Below, one piece after another: positions 5,568 through 9,914 of a stretch of DNA of 9,914 bases (position 1 is the first letter of the stretch; every line of letters begins with the position of its first letter). The stretch spans positions 1 through 9,914 of the forward strand of contig JBEQBT010000114.1 of assembly GCA_041639705.1 (NCBI GenBank), in the 5' to 3' direction. Source of the DNA: JARDZI01 sp041639705 (lineage in GTDB: Bacteria; Bacillota; Clostridia; Clostridiales; Caloramatoraceae). Both the position numbers and the translations under genes were made by a program. The notes under the pieces are model-generated. The model was not told the origin of the DNA. It worked only from the letters and a program-made list of their open reading frames with translations, and made no database searches.

Positions 5568-6396
5568 TTAAAGCCACCTCCTGCTCATCCAATTCCTTAA
5601 GTGATGCATCATATTCCTGCTCATCAACTTTTTTAGCATGCCATATTACACTGTTTTCCATAAAAGAAATACCCTTACCTTTTATAGTATTACAAATAAT
5701 AAGGTTAGCTGCTCCTTTTTTTATATAAGAAAACGCTCCATCTATTTCCTCAAAATCATTTCCGTTAATATCCATTACATTAAAGTTGAAAGCTAGCATT
5801 TTGTCCTTAAGATTTGTTAGTCCAATTACATTTTCTGTTATATCATCAAGCTGCAGCTTGTTGTTATCAATAATTATAACCAGGTTATCCAGTTTTAAGT
5901 GTTCCTGAAGCAGGAAGGCTTCCCACACTTGACCTTCTTCTAGCTCTCCATCACCAAGCATTACAAAAACATTGTTCTTCAATCCTTTTTTCTTAAATCC
6001 AAGTGCCAAGCCTATGCCAAATGAAAGTCCCTGTCCTAGTGACCCTGTTGAGCACTCAATTCCAGATGCAGAATCTATATGGCTATGACCTTGAAGTCTT
6101 GAATTAATTTGTCTGTAAGTTTTCAATTCTTCAAGTGGGAAAAATCCCCTTCTTGCAAGTACGCTGTAATATCCAACTGAAGCATGACCCTTGCTGAGAA
6201 TAAATATGTCCCTTTCAGTCATTAATGGTTCTGATACATTGATGTTCATCTTTTCAAAATAGAGATATACCATCATTTCAAGTGCAGAAAATGCACCACC
6301 TAGGTGTCCTGAACCTGTTAGCTTCTGTGTTTTAATACAGTCTCTTCTGACATCAATTGCAATTTGTTTTAACTCCTTTAATCTATTAGCATCCAC
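5560..6396 (-). CDS. Transketolase, N-terminal (thiamine diphosphate-binding) subunit
   Basis: This protein of about 278 residues is the thiamine-diphosphate-binding half of transketolase. SGHLGGAFSALE holds His31, SKGHASVGYY holds His71, and the cofactor/magnesium motif runs from GDGELEEGQ (GDG at 148-150) to DNN at 177-179. It must pair with the adjacent C-terminal subunit for activity. The frame is open to a GTG at 6405, but GAGGTG there looks like the ribosome binding site itself; I prefer the GTG at 6396 (MDANRLKELK), with a TTG at 6399 as the alternative. It follows the PTS EIIC gene by 63 bases that contain a strong stem-loop. Co-occurrence with the PTS genes suggests it processes the imported sugar. 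Confidence 0.9.
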   Translation of the reverse strand: MDANRLKELKQIAIDVRRDCIKTQKLTGSGHLGGAFSALEMMVYLYFEKMNINVSEPLMTERDIFILSKGHASVGYYSVLARRGFFPLEELKTYRQINSRLQGHSHIDSASGIECSTGSLGQGLSFGIGLALGFKKKGLKNNVFVMLGDGELEEGQVWEAFLLQEHLKLDNLVIIIDNNKLQLDDITENVIGLTNLKDKMLAFNFNVMDINGNDFEEIDGAFSYIKKGAANLIICNTIKGKGISFMENSVIWHAKKVDEQEYDASLKELDEQEVALNE

Positions 6397-6423
6397 CAAT
6401 AACACCTCATTTTTAGATTAATA

Positions 6424-6452
6424 AATAAAGGGTAGTCAACCTACCCTTTATT
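6424..6452 (-). other. Stem-loop between the EIIC and transketolase genes
   Basis: A perfect 12-bp inverted repeat (AATAAAGGGTAG and its inverse) with a 5-base loop lies between the EIIC stop and the transketolase start. On the minus strand it is followed by TATTAATC and not by a solid T run, so it would terminate weakly at best. Likely roles are partial attenuation or protection of the upstream PTS message from exonucleases. Confidence 0.6.
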
Positions 6453-6459
6453 ATTTGCA

Positions 6460-7722
6460 TTACTTAACAAATAATTTTAATACATTTCCAAGAACTATAC
6501 CTACGGCACCAAAATCAGAATCACTGAATGTAGTGTTAGCATATCCAAGGTCACCTAAAACTGGTAATAGCAATACTGGTAGGAATGTTATTAGTAATCC
6601 ATTTGCAAATGAACCTATTAATGCACCCCTTCTACCTCCAGTAGCATTACCAAATACACCTGCAGTTGCACCAGTGAAGAAGTGAGGAACAACACCAGGA
6701 AGTATTACAGGAGCTTTAAGAGCTATAAGTATTGCCATTCCAACAATTCCGCCAACAAAGCTTCCTAAAAAGCCTATAAGAACTGCATTTGGAGCAAATG
6801 GAAATACAACTGGACAGTCAAGTGCTGGTTTAGCATTTGGGACTATTTTTAATGCTATACCTGTAAATGCAGGAACTATTTCAGCTAGTATTAATCTAAC
6901 ACCTGCAAGTATTACATAAACTCCTCCTGCAAAAGTTATTGCTTGAATTAGTGAGAATACAATAAAGTTTTGTCCTGCGCTTAAATTAGTTTCAATATAT
7001 TCCTTACCTGCTGCTACAGCAACTATAACATAGAGTATTCCCATTACAAGGGATATGGCAACTGATGTATCTCTAAGGAATGTTAAACCCTGTGGAAATT
7101 CCATTTCTTCTGATGATTTTGATTTCTTACCAACAAGCTTTCCAACCCATGCTGACAAAACATATCCTAATGTTCCAAAGTGAGCTAATGCCACGTTGTC
7201 CTCACCAGTGATTTTTCTCATTGTAGGCTGTGCAATTGCTGGGAAGAATGCCATTACAACTCCTAATAGAACTGAACCTACGACAATAAGTAATGTACCT
7301 TTAACTCCACCTGCTACAAGTATGGCAGCAATCATACATGCCATATATAATGTGTGATGTCCTGTTAGGAAGATGTATTTTAGTTTTGTAAATCTTGCAA
7401 TTAATATGTTTGCAGCCATTCCAAATACCATAATAAGTGCTGTCTGAGTACCGTAGGTTTTAAGTGCCAATGCAACTATTGCTTCGTTGTTTGGAACTAT
7501 GCCCTGAACTCCAAATCCCTGTTGGAACATTGATCCAAAGTATCCTAGGGATCCTACTACTATTCCTGCTCCTCCACCAAGTACTAAAAATCCCATTATT
7601 GTCTTGATGGTACCTTTAATTACTTCTGAGGTTGACTTCTTTTGAGCAATTAACCCCACCAAAGCTACAAGACCAACCAATATTGCTGGAACACTTAGGA
7701 TGTCAAGAATTAACTTTAACAT
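6460..7722 (-). CDS. PTS EIIC component, ascorbate (UlaA/SgaT) family
   Basis: This 420-residue, very hydrophobic protein has about ten membrane segments and UlaA-family landmarks: KGTIKTIMGF (residues 37-44), LTGHHTLYMA (119-128), LAHFGTLGYVLSAWVG (179-194) and LDCPVVFPFAPNAV (301-314), whose counterparts in E. coli UlaA line the substrate chamber. It is shorter than E. coli UlaA (465 residues), mainly at the C-terminus. It acts in the cytoplasmic membrane, moving the substrate while the EIIB partner phosphorylates it. The ATG is preceded by AAGGGGGG. The family name says ascorbate, but clostridial members have diverse substrates. No ascorbate-6-phosphate lactonase or decarboxylase genes lie in view and transketolase follows directly, so I leave the substrate open (a pentose, pentitol or sugar acid is possible). 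Confidence 0.9.
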   Translation of the reverse strand: MLKLILDILSVPAILVGLVALVGLIAQKKSTSEVIKGTIKTIMGFLVLGGGAGIVVGSLGYFGSMFQQGFGVQGIVPNNEAIVALALKTYGTQTALIMVFGMAANILIARFTKLKYIFLTGHHTLYMACMIAAILVAGGVKGTLLIVVGSVLLGVVMAFFPAIAQPTMRKITGEDNVALAHFGTLGYVLSAWVGKLVGKKSKSSEEMEFPQGLTFLRDTSVAISLVMGILYVIVAVAAGKEYIETNLSAGQNFIVFSLIQAITFAGGVYVILAGVRLILAEIVPAFTGIALKIVPNAKPALDCPVVFPFAPNAVLIGFLGSFVGGIVGMAILIALKAPVILPGVVPHFFTGATAGVFGNATGGRRGALIGSFANGLLITFLPVLLLPVLGDLGYANTTFSDSDFGAVGIVLGNVLKLFVK

Positions 7723-7764
7723 ATAATATACCCCCCTTATAAAATTTAATTTTTATGAATAAAT

Positions 7765-8046
7765 TTAAATTAGACCCATTTGTTTTAAAGCTGTACTAAC
7801 TTTTTCTTTTAGCTCTTTCATATCTATCATGCTATTTAGGGATATAACCTGTCCTCCCAAGGAAGTTAACTGGCCTGCAATGTCTCTAGTACCGACAAAA
7901 ATATCTGCTTTATAACCTTTAGCAGAAGAAAGATCTGAATGATCAACCTCGGCATTAACATTTAGCTCCTTAAGAACTTTTTTAATATTCATTTCTATCA
8001 TAAAACTGCTTCCAAGACCACTTCCACAACATACTAAAATTTTCAA
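7765..8046 (-). CDS. PTS EIIB component, ascorbate (UlaB/SgaB) family
   Basis: This 93-residue cytoplasmic protein opens with MKILVCCGSGLGSS, the phosphocysteine loop of the lactose/ascorbate-type EIIB fold. Cys7 aligns with the phosphorylated cysteine of UlaB (VCGNGQGSS), and an extra Cys6 precedes it. It receives phosphate from an EIIA, probably the EIIA domain fused to the neighbouring regulator, and passes it to the sugar bound by EIIC. I chose the TTG at 8046, eight bases after GGAGG; a GTG three codons earlier lies inside that ribosome binding site. The GGAGG starts just after the regulator's stop codon, indicating translational coupling, and the EIIC gene follows 42 bases later. Confidence 0.9.
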   Translation of the reverse strand: MKILVCCGSGLGSSFMIEMNIKKVLKELNVNAEVDHSDLSSAKGYKADIFVGTRDIAGQLTSLGGQVISLNSMIDMKELKEKVSTALKQMGLI

Positions 8047-8060
8047 TATATTCACCTCCT

Positions 8061-9914
8061 TTATTTTGAATGCTTGTTAATGATTTCAATTACATTCTCT
8101 TTATTTGAAGCTTTAAATAATGACGACATGTCCTCATTATTCATAAATAGCTCCATAAGCTGGGACAATGCTTTAAGATGGGTTTCATTATCCACTGCTG
8201 CAAGGGTTATTATCAGCTTTACTGGGTCATTGGACTTATTACCGAATTCTACTGGATTTTTTAATGTTATAAGACTCATTGATAATTTTTTTACTCCATT
8301 TTCAGGTCTTGCATGGGATAATACAATTCCTGGAGCAACCACCATATATGGTCCAAATTCCTTAAAATTATTTATAATTGCATCATAATATCTTTCTTCA
8401 ACATATCCATTTTCTACGAGTAATTGAGAGCCCAATTTAATTGCATCTGTCCAGCCACTGCATTCTACATTTACTTTTATAGTATTCCTGGTTAGCAGGT
8501 TATTAAGCATATACATATACCTTCCTTCTATTTCAAAATCATTTATCTTCTTTAATTCATATAAGAATTCATATTGTAGAAACTTCCTATCAGGAATTTT
8601 TACATACTTCTCAGCAATATCTATAAGCCTATTTACTAGTTGTAACTGGTTGTAATGGTTTTCTGTTCTATCATATTTAAATTTTAGATACTGTCCAAGC
8701 TTTATATAATCCTTCTCAAGTAACATAGGATTTATTCTTATGTACATTTTAGGATCATAATCAGGAATTTCAACTGTGCTTATAATATAATTAAATTCCT
8801 CGGTTATTGTCCCTATCTCTCTACAGGATACAGTGTCAACTATTTGAACATTGAACTCACTAGCAATCTTTGATGCAACCATTTTGGCAGTTCCGATTCC
8901 AGTGCCACAAACTATTACAACCCTTGGCTTATCCCTAGTGACTGCCCTTGCATTTTCAAGTGCTGCACCAAAATGCAGAGTTATATATGAAATCTCTTGA
9001 TCATCAATTACATGTTTAATATAGTTCTCAAGATGAAATGCTACCCTCTTTGTGATTAAAAAAAGTTCATTGTAGTTTGTCCTTATTTCGTCATATATAG
9101 GATTTGATAGCTTTAAATTATACTTAATTCTATATATTGTAGGACGAAGATGTATAACAAGCCCTTGAATTATATTATCCTTGGCTGAACCAAAATCCAC
9201 CTGGTATATTCTCTCAATCCCTTCTGTCATAAGTGTTGCTACTACAAAAAGCCCATCAGTGGATGCTTCTTCATTTTTAAATTCATTATTGTTCTTCAAC
9301 ACTTTTGCACCTAATAGATGTAGTGCAATATACCTGGTTTCAGTTTCTGGAATTTGAATAGTAAATTTTTCTTCAATTTTTGAAGTAATTACTTGTGCTA
9401 CTTTATATTCAATACCTTGTTTTATAATTTCCATTTCAATATCAGGCAAATATATTTCTTTATTAAGTTGTATTCTTTTAATCATAATTGCAAGATGGGT
9501 TATTAGTCCTCCATAGGCTTCATCACTAAACTTCCTTCCAAGCTCAGTTTCTGCTGTTCTTATAAGACTGTTTAGAAAGTCCAGGTTAATATCTGAAAAA
9601 AGTATGTCAAACTGAAGGTTGTTTATTTTTGTTTGAGCCAACTTTTTACTTGCATAATTTAATATGTCTTCAGAGGATACTGTCTGAGATACAAGCTCTG
9701 TCATTATCCGCCTCTTATTAGCTTCTTCTCCTTCTATAAAAATACCAACCTTTGGCTTTCTTATAAGCTCAAGACCCCTGTCACTCAACCACTTTTCAAG
9801 TAAATCAAGCTCTTTGAGTATTGTATTTTTAGATATTGAAAGCTTACCTTGAAAATATGAAATATTAATAGGTTGACTAGATTGCAAAAGCTTTGTTGCA
9901 ATAAACTTCATCCT
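8061..9914 (-). CDS. BglG/MtlR-family PRD transcriptional regulator with EIIB-like and EIIA domains (5' end cut)
   Basis: About 617 residues are visible; the first helix-turn-helix is missing beyond the right edge, so the full protein is probably near 690 residues. Counting from the Met at 9911: the second (Mga-like) helix-turn-helix region is at about residues 1-75; PRD1 is around 105-205 with His139 and His198; PRD2 is around 230-325 with His254 and His313; an EIIB-like domain starts at VVIVCGTGIGTA with Cys335; and a C-terminal EIIA domain of the fructose/mannitol type holds active-site His533 in LSHARPENG and a second His578. All phosphorylation residues are intact. It should be an activator tuned by PTS phosphorylation, controlling the genes after it. 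Since no separate EIIA gene is seen, its EIIA domain may also supply the transporter. The Met at 9911 is internal. Confidence 0.9.
   Translation of the reverse strand, partial: RMKFIATKLLQSSQPINISYFQGKLSISKNTILKELDLLEKWLSDRGLELIRKPKVGIFIEGEEANKRRIMTELVSQTVSSEDILNYASKKLAQTKINNLQFDILFSDINLDFLNSLIRTAETELGRKFSDEAYGGLITHLAIMIKRIQLNKEIYLPDIEMEIIKQGIEYKVAQVITSKIEEKFTIQIPETETRYIALHLLGAKVLKNNNEFKNEEASTDGLFVVATLMTEGIERIYQVDFGSAKDNIIQGLVIHLRPTIYRIKYNLKLSNPIYDEIRTNYNELFLITKRVAFHLENYIKHVIDDQEISYITLHFGAALENARAVTRDKPRVVIVCGTGIGTAKMVASKIASEFNVQIVDTVSCREIGTITEEFNYIISTVEIPDYDPKMYIRINPMLLEKDYIKLGQYLKFKYDRTENHYNQLQLVNRLIDIAEKYVKIPDRKFLQYEFLYELKKINDFEIEGRYMYMLNNLLTRNTIKVNVECSGWTDAIKLGSQLLVENGYVEERYYDAIINNFKEFGPYMVVAPGIVLSHARPENGVKKLSMSLITLKNPVEFGNKSNDPVKLIITLAAVDNETHLKALSQLMELFMNNEDMSSLFKASNKENVIEIINKHSK

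Noticed and set aside
6460..8046. Calling the PTS an L-ascorbate transporter and naming the genes ulaA/ulaB
   Set aside because: Family membership is clear, but the ascorbate catabolic genes are not in view and the transketolase context points elsewhere, so no symbol was given.
8047..8055. GTG start for EIIB three codons upstream
   Set aside because: That GTG is part of the GGAGGTG ribosome binding site; the TTG at 8046 is correctly spaced.

Overview
The window looks like a piece of a low-GC, anaerobic, amino-acid-fermenting member of the class Clostridia. The evidence is AT-rich DNA, strong AGGAGG-type ribosome binding sites, several TTG/GTG starts, and a glycine reductase (Stickland) operon. 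All recognised genes lie on the minus strand, so the window reads from high to low coordinates.

Region 1 (9914 to about 4574) is a sugar phosphotransferase (PTS) operon that enters from beyond the right edge. It holds a BglG/MtlR-type PRD regulator with a fused EIIA domain, an ascorbate-family EIIB, an ascorbate-family (UlaA) EIIC, and a transketolase split into N- and C-terminal subunit genes. The operon closes with an intrinsic terminator at 4574-4615. The likely logic is import and phosphorylation of a sugar or sugar acid by EIIA/B/C, then carbon shuffling by transketolase. The substrate cannot be read from the sequence, and no UlaD/E/F-type ascorbate enzymes are in view.

Region 2 (4506 to 3112) has its own sigma-A-like promoter and a two-gene unit: a Cof-type HAD phosphatase followed by the tRNA wobble methyltransferase TrmL.

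Region 3 (3111 to 2409) is about 700 bases without a recognised protein gene. It holds two palindromic repeats of one family, the second nested inside a further 10-bp inverted repeat. Next come candidate promoters, a single-aptamer glycine riboswitch, its intrinsic terminator and a short leader before grdX.

Region 4 (2408 to 1) is the riboswitch-controlled glycine reductase operon: grdX, trxB, trxA and the 5' part of grdE, which runs off the left edge. Thioredoxin reductase and thioredoxin pass electrons from NADPH to the selenoenzyme glycine reductase; GrdE is the precursor of the substrate-activating protein B subunits.

I saw no wholly new biological system. The points most worth a second look are the PTS/split-transketolase unit of unknown substrate, the riboswitch acting on a catabolic reductase operon, the nested palindromic repeats, and the paired direct repeats over the HAD-trmL promoter.
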